The notes under the pieces: generated by a model
Told to the model about the DNA's origin: nothing
What the model saw: only the letters and a program-made list of their open reading frames with translations
Databases searched by the model: none
Program-made: the position numbers and the translations under genes
Shown: one piece after another, positions 17,464 to 25,738 of the stretch
Position numbering within the stretch: position 1 is the first letter of the stretch
Layout: each line of letters begins with the position of its first letter
Assembly: GCF_003387475.1 (NCBI RefSeq)
Contig: NZ_QUNO01000004.1
Location: forward strand, 124,001 to 188,000
Direction: 5' to 3'
Source of the DNA: Kutzneria buriramensis
GTDB taxonomy: Bacteria > Actinomycetota > Actinomycetes > Mycobacteriales > Pseudonocardiaceae
Length of the DNA stretch: 64,000 nt

Positions 17464-18783
17464 GTGAGCGACACCGGATCTCAGCCGGCGCACCAGGCCG
17501 GACGTAGCCTCGACCCGCACCTCGGCCGCTACGCGGCGCGGACGGCGGGCATGACGGCATCTGAGATCCGAGCGCTCTTCGCGGTGGCGAGCCGCCCCGA
17601 GGTTGTCTCCCTGGCCGGCGGCATGCCCTATCTTTCCGCACTTCCGCTGGACTCGCTCGCCGCCGACGTCGGCCAGCTGGTGGCGACCGAGGGCCTGACC
17701 GCGCTCCAGTACGGCTCCGCGCAGGGCACCGTCGAGCTGCGCGAGCAGATCTGCGAGGTGATGGCCCTGGAGGGGATCACCGCGCACCCCGACGACGTGG
17801 TGGTCACCGTCGGCTCCCAGATGGGGCTGGACATGGTCACCCGGGTGTTCTGCGACCCGGGTGACGTCGTGTTGGCCGAGGCCCCGTCCTACGTGGGCGC
17901 GCTGGGCACCTTCTCCGCCTACCAGGCGCAGGTGGTGCACGTCGAGATGGACGACGCCGGACTGGTGCCCGAGGCGCTGCGCCAGGCCCTGGCCGCGGTG
18001 CGCGCCCAGGGCCGCCGGGTGAAGTTCCTCTACACCATCCCCAACTTCCAGAACCCGGCCGGCGTGACGCTGTCGGTGCAGCGCCGCTCGGAGATCCTGG
18101 AGATCTGCGCCCAGCACGACGTGCTGGTGGTCGAGGACAACCCGTACGGGCTGCTCGGCTTCGACGGCCAGACCTACCCGGCGCTGCGGTCGGTGGAGCC
18201 GACCAACGTTGTGTACCTCGGGTCGTTCTCCAAGACCTTCGCCCCCGGCCTGCGGGTCGGCTGGGTGCTGGCGCCGCATGCGGTGCGGGAGAAGCTGGTG
18301 CTGGCCGCCGAGTCGGCGACGCTCTGCCCGCCGGCGTTCACCCAGGCCGTGGTGAGCCGCTACCTGTCGCAGCACGACTGGAAGGGCCAGATCAAGACCT
18401 ACCGGGAGGCGTACCGGGAGCGCCGGGACGCCACGCTGGCCGCGATGGAGCAGCAGCTGCCCGCCGGCTGCACATGGACCAAGCCCCAGGGCGGCTTCTA
18501 CGTGTGGTTGACGGTGCCGGAGGGTCTGGACACCAAGGCGATGCTGCCGCGGGCCGTCACGCAGCGCGTGGCCTACGTGCCGGGCACCGCGTTCTACGCG
18601 GACAGCTTCGGCAGCCGCCAGATGCGCCTGTCGTACTGCTACCCGACGCCGGAGCGGATCCGGGAGGGCGTGCGCCGGCTGGCCGCCGTGCTGGAGGGCG
18701 AGCTGGAGCTGCTGCACACCTTCGGCACGGTGTCGCACCGCCGGCTGTCCGGCGCGCAGACGCCGACTCCGGACACCGCCTGA
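17464..18783 (+). CDS. PLP-dependent aminotransferase (class I/II)
   Basis: The 439-residue fold-type I enzyme has the PLP lysine in YLGSFSKTFAPGLRVGW, the cofactor aspartate in VLVVEDNPYG, and TIPNFQNPAGVT, the signature of the 2-aminoadipate/MocR-like aminotransferase branch. There is no N-terminal DNA-binding domain, so it is an enzyme rather than a MocR regulator. GTG at 17464 has the ribosome binding site GAGGGAGG at proper distance. It is followed 21 bp later by the Ddl-like gene with its own promoter; a shared amino-acid pathway is possible but unproven. Confidence 0.85.
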   Translation: MSDTGSQPAHQAGRSLDPHLGRYAARTAGMTASEIRALFAVASRPEVVSLAGGMPYLSALPLDSLAADVGQLVATEGLTALQYGSAQGTVELREQICEVMALEGITAHPDDVVVTVGSQMGLDMVTRVFCDPGDVVLAEAPSYVGALGTFSAYQAQVVHVEMDDAGLVPEALRQALAAVRAQGRRVKFLYTIPNFQNPAGVTLSVQRRSEILEICAQHDVLVVEDNPYGLLGFDGQTYPALRSVEPTNVVYLGSFSKTFAPGLRVGWVLAPHAVREKLVLAAESATLCPPAFTQAVVSRYLSQHDWKGQIKTYREAYRERRDATLAAMEQQLPAGCTWTKPQGGFYVWLTVPEGLDTKAMLPRAVTQRVAYVPGTAFYADSFGSRQMRLSYCYPTPERIREGVRRLAAVLEGELELLHTFGTVSHRRLSGAQTPTPDTA

Positions 18784-18791
18784 CCGTCATC

Positions 18792-18797
18792 TACGGT
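18792..18797 (+). promoter_or_regulatory. -10 box of a leaderless promoter
   Basis: TACGGT ends 7 nt before the ATG at 18805, with no ribosome binding site, and so decides the start of the Ddl-like gene. Confidence 0.5.
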
Positions 18798-18804
18798 GAC
18801 TGCC

Positions 18805-19758
18805 ATGTCGGATCGCTGGGTCGCCGTGCTGTCGGGTGGGTTGTCGCACGAGCGGGACGTGTCGCTGCGCTCGGGTCGCCGGTTGTCGGCCGCGCTGCGG
18901 TCGGTGGGGTTGACCGTGGAGGAGTGGGACGCCGACGCCGGCCTGCTGGAGCGGCTGCGCACCAACAAGCCGGACGCGGTGGTCGTCGCGCTGCACGGCG
19001 GTGAGGGCGAGAACGGCTCCATCCAGTCGATCCTGGAGATGTTCGGCGTGCCCTACGTCGGCACCGACTCGCGGTCGTGCCGGCGGTCCTGGGACAAGCC
19101 GACCGCCAAGGCCGAGCTGGCCCGTGTCGGGCTGACCACGCCGGACTGGGTCGTGCTTCCCCACAGCACGTTCCGGGAGCTGGGCGCGCAGGCCGTGCTC
19201 GACGCGCTGGTGGACCGGATAGGGCTGCCGCTGATCCTCAAGCCCGACCAGGGCGGTTCCGCGCTGGGCACTCAGGTGGTCCGGGACGCCGCCGAGCTGC
19301 CGGCCGCGATGGTCGGCTGCCTGGCGTACGGCGACACCGTGCTGGCCGAGCAGTTCGTCGACGGCGTCGAGGTGGCCGTCGGCGTGCTGGAGGGTCCGGC
19401 CGGGCCGGAGGCACTGCCGGCGGTGGAGATCAGCCCGACCACCGGCACGTACGACTACACCGCCCGATACACCGCCGGCCTCACGGAGTTCCACACGCCC
19501 GCTCGGCTCGCGCCGGCGGTGGCCGTCGAGGTCGGCGAGCTGGCCGTCGCCGCGCACCGGCTCCTCGGGCTGCGGGACGTCTCGCGCACCACCGCGATCG
19601 TCGCCCCGGACGGCACGGTCAACTTCCTTCAGGTGAACGTGTCGCCCGGGCTGACCGAGACCTCGCTGCTGCCCATGGCCATCGAGGCTGCCGGCCGCTC
19701 GCTCGGCGACACCTTCGCGACCCTGATCGAGCGAGCCGTCGCCCGAGGCGCTCGCTGA
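18805..19758 (+). CDS. Ddl-like ATP-grasp protein with altered metal ligands
   Basis: The 317-residue protein aligns end to end with D-alanine-D-alanine ligase: SGGLSHERDVSL (Glu16), ALHGGEGENG, LILKPDQGGSALG, TGTYDYTARY, RTTAIVAPDG and FLQVNVSPGLTETSLLP. By alignment with E. coli DdlB as I recall it, the Mg2+ ligands Asp257 and Glu270 are Thr263 and Gln276 here; the third, Asn272, is kept as Asn278. It may therefore be inactive as a ligase, use a different metal arrangement, or be a regulator. ATG at 18805 follows TACGGT by 7 nt. A second, canonical Ddl is expected elsewhere in the genome. Confidence 0.8.
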   Translation: MSDRWVAVLSGGLSHERDVSLRSGRRLSAALRSVGLTVEEWDADAGLLERLRTNKPDAVVVALHGGEGENGSIQSILEMFGVPYVGTDSRSCRRSWDKPTAKAELARVGLTTPDWVVLPHSTFRELGAQAVLDALVDRIGLPLILKPDQGGSALGTQVVRDAAELPAAMVGCLAYGDTVLAEQFVDGVEVAVGVLEGPAGPEALPAVEISPTTGTYDYTARYTAGLTEFHTPARLAPAVAVEVGELAVAAHRLLGLRDVSRTTAIVAPDGTVNFLQVNVSPGLTETSLLPMAIEAAGRSLGDTFATLIERAVARGAR

Positions 19759-19769
19759 GCAACCGGAGC

Positions 19770-20390
19770 CCGCCGGCGCGACCCACTCCCGGTCCGCCGG
19801 CCCGGCCCTCCCGGAACGCTCTTCGCCACCGGCGCGACTCTCCTGGTTCCTGCCGGCTCGCCCCGCTCGACCTTCATCGCCGCCGGCACGCGAGTCACAT
19901 TCGATCCGCCAGCCCGGCCCTCCCGGAACGCTCTTCGCCACCGGCGCGACTCTCCTGGTTCCTGCCGGCTCGCCCCGCTCGACCTTCATCGCCACCGGCA
20001 CGCGAGTCACATTCGATCCGCCAGCCCGGCCCTCCCGGAACGCTCTTCGCCACCGGCGCGACTCTCCTGGTTCCTGCCGGCTCGCCCCACTCGACCTTCA
20101 TCGCCACCGGCACGCGAGTCACATTCGATCCGCCGGCTTGCCCCCGGTCGGAATCCCCTTCGTCACCGGCGCGACTCACCGTCGTTGCCGCCCGCCCGGC
20201 TCGAATCCTTGTCGTCGCCGGGCGCGGCTCTTCTTCATCCCCCACCGGCGCGTCCCGCTCGAAGTCCTCTCCGCCGACGGCGCGACTCACGCTTCGTTCC
20301 GCTGGCTCGCCCGGATCAGACCCCTTCGTCACCGGCGCGACTCATCCTCGTTCCCGCCGGCGTGTCCGCCCCGAAAAACCGCTTCGTCAC
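19770..20390. repeat. Tandem repeat, 112-bp unit (two ~56-bp halves)
   Basis: The 646 bp between the convergent Ddl-like and parB genes is filled by a tandem repeat. Three nearly identical 112-bp units begin at 19809, 19921 and 20033 (one or two substitutions apart until the third unit fades out). Flanking degenerate copies share the core CACCGGCGCGACTC at about 20165, 20244 and 20331. Each unit is itself two related halves of 54 and 58 bp. The period is not a multiple of three and every frame is broken in meaning, so it is non-coding. Confidence 0.85.
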
Positions 20391-20404
20391 CGTGACGTAA
20401 GTGG

Positions 20405-21394
20405 TCAAGGTGACTGGATGTCGTCGATCCGTGTCCGATTTGCCGCATCCGGCGCGATGAGGCCGACGATGCGTTCGAGGTCGTCGACCGACCCGAACTC
20501 GACCACGATCCGGCCCTTGCGACGTCCCAGCTCGACCTTGACCCGGGTGTCGAACGAGTCCGACAGCTTGTCGGCGAGGTCCTGGAGACCGGGGGCGTGG
20601 ATCGGCTTGCGGGGAGCGGGCTTCGGCTTGGCCGGCGCCTCGCTCTTCGCCAGCGTCACCGCTTCCTCGGTGGCCCGCACCGACAGCCCCTCGGCGACGA
20701 TCTTCGCCGCCAGATCCTCCTGCGAGCCGGAGTCCTCCAGGCCGAGCAGCGCCCTGGCGTGGCCCGCCGACAGCACGCCGGCGGCGACGCGGCGCTGCAC
20801 CGGCAGCGGCAGCTTCAGCAGCCGGATGGTGTTGGTGATGACCGGCCGGCTGCGGCCGATGCGGCTGGCCAGTTCCTCGTGCGTCACCTCGAACTCGTCC
20901 AGCAGCTGCTGATAGGCCGCCGCCTCTTCGAGCGGGTTCAGCTGCGCCCGGTGGATGTTCTCCAGCAACGCGTCGCGGAGCATCGCGTCGTCGGCGGTCT
21001 GCCGCACGATCGCCGGGATCGCGTCGAGGCCGGCACGCTGCGAGGCGCGCCAGCGGCGCTCGCCCATCACCAGCTCGTACGAGCCGCGGCCCAACTCGCG
21101 GACCACGATCGGCTGCATCAGCCCGAACTCGCGGATGGAGTGCTCCAGCTCGGCGAGCGCCTCCTCGTCGAAGACCTGCCGAGGCTGCTTCGGGTTCGGC
21201 TTGATCTCGGTGATCGGCACCTCGCGGTAGACCGCGCCGGCCACCGTGTTGCCGCCGACGACGGCCGGGGGAGCGCTGTCCGGGATGGTGCCGATCGTGA
21301 CACCGCCGCCGTTGGTCTCGCCCGGAGGCGGCCCCTGGGGGATCAGCGCCGCGAGGCCGCGGCCCAGACCACCCTTGCGTTCCGGCGGTGTCAT
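20405..21394 (-). CDS. parB: Chromosome partitioning protein ParB
   Basis: The 329-residue protein binds parS and spreads as a CTP-dependent clamp. It shows the N-terminal [13 protein letters not shown], the CTP-binding [14 protein letters not shown] and [14 protein letters not shown] motifs, a helix-turn-helix ([23 protein letters not shown]) at about 185-215, and the C-terminal dimerisation domain (about 270-329). The start overlaps the parA stop as ATGA, so the two are translationally coupled. Several parS-like sites lie within 3 kb. It is followed downstream by the 112-bp repeat. Confidence 0.95.
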   Translation of the reverse strand: MTPPERKGGLGRGLAALIPQGPPPGETNGGGVTIGTIPDSAPPAVVGGNTVAGAVYREVPITEIKPNPKQPRQVFDEEALAELEHSIREFGLMQPIVVRELGRGSYELVMGERRWRASQRAGLDAIPAIVRQTADDAMLRDALLENIHRAQLNPLEEAAAYQQLLDEFEVTHEELASRIGRSRPVITNTIRLLKLPLPVQRRVAAGVLSAGHARALLGLEDSGSQEDLAAKIVAEGLSVRATEEAVTLAKSEAPAKPKPAPRKPIHAPGLQDLADKLSDSFDTRVKVELGRRKGRIVVEFGSVDDLERIVGLIAPDAANRTRIDDIQSP

Positions 21395-22419
21395 GCGTTC
21401 TCCATCTCGGTGCCGCGGTCGGCGATCTCACGGGCGGCGTCCAGGTAGCTCATCGCGCCCCGGGAGCCCGGGTCGTAGGCGAGCACCGTCTGGCCGTAGC
21501 CAGGCGCCTCGGAGACCTTCACACTGCGTGGGATGACCGTCTGGAGGCAGGTGTCGCCGAAGTGCCCACGCACCTCGCTGGTCACCTGGTCGGCCAGCTT
21601 GGTGCGGCCGTCGTACATGGTGAGCAGGATGGTGGAGACGTCCAGCGCCGGGTTCAGGTGCGCCTTCACGAGGTCGATGTTGCGCAGTAGCTGGCCGAGC
21701 CCCTCGAGCGCGTAGTACTCGCACTGGATCGGGATCAGCACCTCCTTGGCCGCGACGAGCGCGTTGACCGTCAGCAGGCCGAGGGACGGCGGGCAGTCGA
21801 TGAAGACGTAGTCGATGCCGAGCTCGTCGAGCGCCTCGCTGGACAGCGCCTCCTTGAGCCGCGACTCGCGGGCGACCATGGACACGAGCTCGATCTCCGC
21901 GCCGGCGAGGTCGATGGTGGCCGGCACGCAGTAGAGATTCTCGGACTGCTCGCTGACCGCCGCCGCGTCGGCGATGGAGATCTCGCCGATCAGCACCTCG
22001 TAGACCGACGGCGTGCCGGACCGGTGCTCGATGGCGAGCGCGGTGCTGGCGTTGCCCTGCGGGTCTAGGTCGATCACGAGCGTCTTCAGACCGTGCAGGG
22101 CGAGGGCGGCGGCAAGGTTGACCGTGCTGGTCGTCTTGCCGACGCCACCCTTCTGGTTGGCCACCGTCAGGATGCGGCGGTGGGCCGGGCGGGGGAGCTT
22201 CAACGAATCCGGGTGCAGCACCTTGGCGGCGCGCTGAGCCTCGGCTTCGATCGGAGTCCAGGTGGCGCCTTCGCCGGCCATGACCGACTCGCTCATTGCT
22301 GGATTCATCGGGCGTAGTACCTCTCCGGCTCCGACGGGCCCGTCGTGTGCCTCTGCGAGTCTCGCTGTTTCACGTGGAACATGCGGCGCTCCGATCTGGG
22401 GATCCGAGTACACGCTCAC
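21391..22419 (-). CDS. parA: Chromosome partitioning ATPase ParA
   Basis: The Walker-type ATPase moves ParB-bound origins. The deviant P-loop [16 protein letters not shown] is at about 88-103, with [11 protein letters not shown] and [11 protein letters not shown] after it. A roughly 80-residue N-terminal extension precedes it, as in mycobacteria. The GTG at 22419 overlaps the rsmG stop (GTGA) and has AAGGATGG upstream, so translation probably starts there even though this places a parS-like site inside the coding sequence (encoding HVPRETA, residues 13-19). 342 residues. Confidence 0.93.
   Translation of the reverse strand: MSVYSDPQIGAPHVPRETARLAEAHDGPVGAGEVLRPMNPAMSESVMAGEGATWTPIEAEAQRAAKVLHPDSLKLPRPAHRRILTVANQKGGVGKTTSTVNLAAALALHGLKTLVIDLDPQGNASTALAIEHRSGTPSVYEVLIGEISIADAAAVSEQSENLYCVPATIDLAGAEIELVSMVARESRLKEALSSEALDELGIDYVFIDCPPSLGLLTVNALVAAKEVLIPIQCEYYALEGLGQLLRNIDLVKAHLNPALDVSTILLTMYDGRTKLADQVTSEVRGHFGDTCLQTVIPRSVKVSEAPGYGQTVLAYDPGSRGAMSYLDAAREIADRGTEMENA
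22366..22381. promoter_or_regulatory. parS-like site inside parA
   Basis: TGTTTCACGTGGAACA matches the parS consensus TGTTTCACGTGAAACA with one mismatch. It falls within the 5' end of parA, so ParB binding here could affect parAB transcription. Confidence 0.7.
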
Positions 22420-23102
22420 CCATCCTTCCGTCTCCGACGCCCGCCGTCACGACGCCCCACCTGTTCATCCCGCCCGATCACCACGACGGTCGTCGGCACC
22501 TCCAGCACGTCGGCGCCACACGTGGCCAACCGCTGCCGGCCGCCACCCGCCTTCGCCACCGCTGCCGCATCGCGATCCAGTTCCTCGGCCGCGCTGGCCC
22601 CCTTGAGCGCCAGCAGCTCGCCACCGGGCCGGAGGAGCGGCAGGCACCACTTGGCCAGTCGCTCCAGGGGAGCCACCGCCCGGGCGGTGACCACGTCGCT
22701 GCCACCGAGCCGGCGACGCACCTCGGGTTCCTCGGCCCGGCCCCGCATCACCTCGACGTCGAGACCGAGCGTGTCCACGACCTCCTGAAGCCAGGCGATG
22801 CGACGCGCCATCGGCTCTAGCAGAGTCAGCCGGATGTCCGGCCGCGTGATCGCCAACGGGATGCCAGGAAGTCCCGCCCCCGAGCCTACGTCCACCACCC
22901 GGCAGTTCTGCGGAACCAACTCGGCGAGTACGGCCGAGTTGAACAGATGGCGGTCCCAGAGCCGGTCCACCTCGCGCGGTCCGATCAGACCGCGCTCCAC
23001 TCCATGATCGGCCAGAAGCGCGGCGAACTTGATTGCCCCCGACGACCCGCCGCCGAACACCCGCTCCACGACGTCCATCGGCGGCTGCGACGCCTCGCTC
23101 AT
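22416..23102 (-). CDS. rsmG: 16S rRNA (guanine-N7) methyltransferase RsmG (GidB)
   Basis: The 228-residue SAM-dependent enzyme methylates a guanine of 16S rRNA in the 530 loop. The SAM site is VVDVGSGAGLPGIPLAI, followed by LTLLEPMARRIAWLQEVV and the TARAVAPLERL motif. ATG at 23102 has GGGAG 4 nt upstream; the GTG at 23123 would extend into the parS region. Order jag-rsmG-parA-parB is standard for actinobacteria. Loss of this enzyme gives low-level streptomycin resistance in several bacteria. Confidence 0.94.
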   Translation of the reverse strand: MSEASQPPMDVVERVFGGGSSGAIKFAALLADHGVERGLIGPREVDRLWDRHLFNSAVLAELVPQNCRVVDVGSGAGLPGIPLAITRPDIRLTLLEPMARRIAWLQEVVDTLGLDVEVMRGRAEEPEVRRRLGGSDVVTARAVAPLERLAKWCLPLLRPGGELLALKGASAAEELDRDAAAVAKAGGGRQRLATCGADVLEVPTTVVVIGRDEQVGRRDGGRRRRKDG

Positions 23103-23122
23103 ACGCTCCCAATCCGTCCGCA

Positions 23123-23138
23123 CGTTTCACGTGAAACC
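23123..23138. promoter_or_regulatory. parS site upstream of rsmG
   Basis: The 14-bp core GTTTCACGTGAAAC (23124-23137) is perfect. It lies just upstream of the rsmG start, 30 bp from the next site. Confidence 0.85.
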
Positions 23139-23166
23139 ATGTCGGACCCATCTTCCCTGACGACCC

Positions 23167-23182
23167 CGTTTCACGTGAAACA
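23167..23182. promoter_or_regulatory. parS site between jag and rsmG
   Basis: CGTTTCACGTGAAACA contains the perfect 14-bp core (23168-23181); 44 bp from the previous site, about four helical turns, so both could face the same side of the DNA. Confidence 0.85.
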
Positions 23183-23220
23183 CGGCGGCCAACGGACGCC
23201 ACGCGTCGCCGTGCGGCACA

Positions 23221-23257
23221 AAAAGCGCGGCCCGTTTCACGTGAAACGGGCCGCGCG
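23221..23257 (-). terminator. Intrinsic terminator of the jag operon with parS in its stem
   Basis: A perfect 32-bp palindrome spans 23226-23257: the half GCGCGGCCCGTTTCAC is repeated inverted. On the minus strand it is followed by TTTTT (23221-23225), 15 bp after the jag stop, so it has the form of an intrinsic terminator. Its central 14 bp (23235-23248) is a perfect parS core, GTTTCACGTGAAAC. One element therefore appears to serve as terminator and as ParB binding site. Confidence 0.8.
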
Positions 23258-23271
23258 TCGATCCTGCCGAG

Positions 23272-23808
23272 TTACTGCTCCTTGAAGACCACCACGCGAC
23301 GCTGAGGCTCCTCGCCCTCGCTCTCGCTGTAGGTGCCCTTCACGGCGGCAACCGCGTCGTGCACCACCTTGCGCTCGAACGGGGTCATCGGCTGGAGCCG
23401 CACCTTCTCTCCGGTGGACAGCACCTTCTCGGCCGCCGACTTGCCGAGCTCACGGAGCTCGGTCCGGCGACCCTCCCGCCACTGAGCGATGTCCAGCATC
23501 AGCCGGCTCCGCACGCCGGTCTCCTGCTGGACCGCGAGCCGGGTCAGCTCCTGAAGCGCCTCCAGCACGGTGCCGCGCTGGCCGACGAGCTTCTCCAACT
23601 CCTCGCCGCCGTCGATGCTCACGATCGCGCGGCCGGCCTCGACATCCAGGTCGATGTCGCCGTCGTAGTCGAGGACGTCCAGCAACTGCTCCAGGTAGTC
23701 ACCGGCGATGTCGCCCTCCTGGACGAGCAGATCCTCGGTGCTGGCCGACGACCGCTCCTCGGTCGTCTCCTCCTGGTCGGCATCGGCCGCCTGCACCGTC
23801 TCCGACAC
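23272..23808 (-). CDS. jag: Jag/KhpB-type RNA-binding protein
   Basis: The 178-residue protein contains a KH-type domain (about 60-110; IVSIDGGEELEKLVGQRGTVLEALQ) and an R3H domain (about 115-170; LMLDIAQWREGRRTELRELG and PFERKVVHDAVA). An acidic N-terminus (ADADQEETTEERSS) replaces the Jag_N domain, as in other actinobacteria. It likely binds RNA and may help membrane-protein biogenesis, because it is always next to yidC. GTG at 23808 follows GAGAGGAGAGAAC. Confidence 0.92.
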   Translation of the reverse strand: MSETVQAADADQEETTEERSSASTEDLLVQEGDIAGDYLEQLLDVLDYDGDIDLDVEAGRAIVSIDGGEELEKLVGQRGTVLEALQELTRLAVQQETGVRSRLMLDIAQWREGRRTELRELGKSAAEKVLSTGEKVRLQPMTPFERKVVHDAVAAVKGTYSESEGEEPQRRVVVFKEQ

Positions 23809-23836
23809 GTTCTCTCCTCTCCAGAAAAGCTCGGCC

Positions 23837-24928
23837 TCAGCGACGCTTCCGGCTCTGCTTCTTACGGGCTCGGTCCGGGGCCAGACCGGGGATCTTGGTC
23901 GACTCACCGCTGCCGTTGACGGCGCCGCCGGCCGGCGCGCTCGCCCCGTTGCTGCTGGAGTCGCTCTGCTCGGGCGCCTTGTCGGCCACCGTGTCCAAGG
24001 GGTCGGTCGCCGGGACGGCGTCCTGCGGCTTGGCCGGGCGGCGCACCTGCTGCATCGGCTTCTGTCCGGGCTTCGGGGCGAGGTTGTTGCGCTGCTCGAC
24101 CTTCTTCTGCTTCGCCTCCGCCTCTTCCCGGTCGATGCGGTGGTAGACGAGGTACTGCTGCCCGAGCGTCCACGCGTTGTTGCTCAGCCAGTAGAACAGC
24201 AGACCGATCTGAAGGAAGGCGCCGAACGCCAGCACACCGAGCGGGAACAAGTACAGGGTCAGCTTGTTCATGATCGCGGTCTGCGGGTTCGCGGTCACCG
24301 CGGCGGTCTGCCGGGCCACGTTGTGCCGGGCGGTCAGGTGGGTCGCGATGCTGGCGACGATCATCAGCGGGATCGAGACCAGGATGACGTCCAGCCGGTC
24401 CACGTGCGGCACGAAGGTGCCGAGGTCGGTGTCCGCGATGTACGAGGACAGCGGCGCGCCGAACAGTCGGGCCTGAAGGAACGACTTCACGTCGTCGGGC
24501 GGCAGCCAGTAGTTGGCGATCTTGATGTTCTGGTCGTAGGACAGACCCGGCCGGTTGAACGACCGCAGCACGTGGTTCAGGCCGATGAAGACGGGCGCCT
24601 GCAGCAGCACCGGCAGACAGCCGGCCAGCGGGTTAACGCCGTGCTCGGACTGGAGCTTCTGCATCTCCGCCGCGAGCTTCTGCTTGTCGTTGGCGTACTT
24701 CTTCTGCAGCTTCTTGATCTCGGGCTGGAACTCGGCCATCTTGCGCATCGACTTGACCTGCGCGACGAACGGCTTGAAGAGGATCACGCGCAGGGTGAAC
24801 ACGAGGAACACCACCGAGAGCGCCCAGCTGGCCGCGCCGCCGAAGGACCCGTCGCCGAGAATGAAGCCGAAGACCTTGTGCCACACCCACAAGATCCCCG
24901 ACACGGGGTAATAGATGAAGTTGAGCAC
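23837..24928 (-). CDS. yidC: Membrane protein insertase YidC/OxaA
   Basis: The 363-residue Oxa1-family insertase has about five membrane segments; there is no large periplasmic domain, as in other Gram-positives. Diagnostic parts are FTLRVILFKPFVAQVKSMRKM (the hydrophilic-groove arginine), a coiled cytoplasmic hairpin (about 65-95), NPLAGCLPVLLQAPVFIGL and YWLSNNAWTLGQQY. A basic tail (RARKKQSRKRR) probably contacts ribosomes. GTG at 24928 lies 6-7 nt after GAGGAG, which overlaps the end of yidD. Confidence 0.94.
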   Translation of the reverse strand: MLNFIYYPVSGILWVWHKVFGFILGDGSFGGAASWALSVVFLVFTLRVILFKPFVAQVKSMRKMAEFQPEIKKLQKKYANDKQKLAAEMQKLQSEHGVNPLAGCLPVLLQAPVFIGLNHVLRSFNRPGLSYDQNIKIANYWLPPDDVKSFLQARLFGAPLSSYIADTDLGTFVPHVDRLDVILVSIPLMIVASIATHLTARHNVARQTAAVTANPQTAIMNKLTLYLFPLGVLAFGAFLQIGLLFYWLSNNAWTLGQQYLVYHRIDREEAEAKQKKVEQRNNLAPKPGQKPMQQVRRPAKPQDAVPATDPLDTVADKAPEQSDSSSNGASAPAGGAVNGSGESTKIPGLAPDRARKKQSRKRR

Positions 24929-24932
24929 TGAG

Positions 24933-25199
24933 CTACTCCTCGGCAGCGGTGTTGGAACTGGCTCCGGTCCGCGGCTGCCGTGGCGGCACCGGGTCCAAGC
25001 CTCCAGGATGCCAGGGCCCGCAGCGCAGCAGCCGACGCACGGTCAGCCAGCTGCCACGCACCGCGCCATGGACGGTCAGCGCCTCCACCGCGTAAGCACT
25101 ACAGCTCGGGTAGAAGCGACAGCTCGGGGGGAACAGCGGGGAGATCCACCGCTGATACACCCGGATCGGGGCCACCAGCACCTTCGCCGCGACGGTCAC
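24933..25199 (-). CDS. yidD: Membrane insertion efficiency factor YidD
   Basis: The 88-residue protein matches YidD throughout: [33 protein letters not shown] with the three conserved cysteines, then [17 protein letters not shown]. YidD assists YidC-dependent insertion. Its GTG overlaps the rnpA stop (GTGA). Confidence 0.95.
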   Translation of the reverse strand: MTVAAKVLVAPIRVYQRWISPLFPPSCRFYPSCSAYAVEALTVHGAVRGSWLTVRRLLRCGPWHPGGLDPVPPRQPRTGASSNTAAEE

Positions 25200-25582
25200 G
25201 AGGCACCTCCCGTCAGGCCGAGGCGGCGCAGCGCGGCGTCCAGGTCACGGCCGAGCTCGGCACTGGTCGCGGTGGCGGCGGGCGCCAGCGCCCGCACCAC
25301 CATCGCCGTACCGGCCGGCAGCTGCCCGAGTCGCTCCGCCATCTGGTGACGCAACCGCCGGCTGACCCGGTGGCGCACCACCGAGTTGCCGACGGCCTTG
25401 CTCACGACGAAGCCCACCCTGGTCCGAGCGGGCTCGGTCCGGGTGGGCGACGTCGGTGCTGAGATGTCCGCCGAGCTCGTCAGGGCATGCATGACGAGCC
25501 GGGGTCTGCCGGCTCGGCGACCCCGACGGACGACCAGGCCGAAGTCCTGGCCACTGGTCAGCCGGGCGGCCGCGGGGAGCAC
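25196..25582 (-). CDS. rnpA: Ribonuclease P protein component
   Basis: The 128-residue basic protein binds the RNase P RNA for 5' maturation of tRNAs. The RNR motif region reads [19 protein letters not shown], preceded by RVGFVV. GTG at 25582 starts 12 bp after rpmH. The rpmH-rnpA pairing is universal. Confidence 0.95.
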   Translation of the reverse strand: MLPAAARLTSGQDFGLVVRRGRRAGRPRLVMHALTSSADISAPTSPTRTEPARTRVGFVVSKAVGNSVVRHRVSRRLRHQMAERLGQLPAGTAMVVRALAPAATATSAELGRDLDAALRRLGLTGGAS

Positions 25583-25594
25583 GGCGCGTCAGGG

Positions 25595-25738
25595 TCAGGC
25601 CGAGAGGCGGGCGCGGCCCTTGCCCCGGCGGGCAGCCAGGATCGCGCGACCCGCGCGGGTACGCATCCGCAGCCGGAACCCGTGGGTCTTGGCGCGACGA
25701 CGGTTGTTGGGCTGGAAGGTGCGCTTACCCTTGCTCAC
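25595..25738 (-). CDS. rpmH: 50S ribosomal protein L34
   Basis: The short frame encodes 47 residues starting [17 protein letters not shown], then [19 protein letters not shown] and a basic end [11 protein letters not shown]. This is the invariant L34 sequence. It starts with GTG at 25738 and is the first gene of the rpmH-rnpA-yidD-yidC-jag run, transcribed away from dnaA. Confidence 0.97.
   Translation of the reverse strand: MSKGKRTFQPNNRRRAKTHGFRLRMRTRAGRAILAARRGKGRARLSA

Noticed and set aside
19077-20912. Long open frame running from the Ddl-like gene through the 112-bp repeat into parB
   Set aside because: It is antisense to parB and overlaps the real Ddl-like gene in another frame; the repeat period breaks any protein periodicity.
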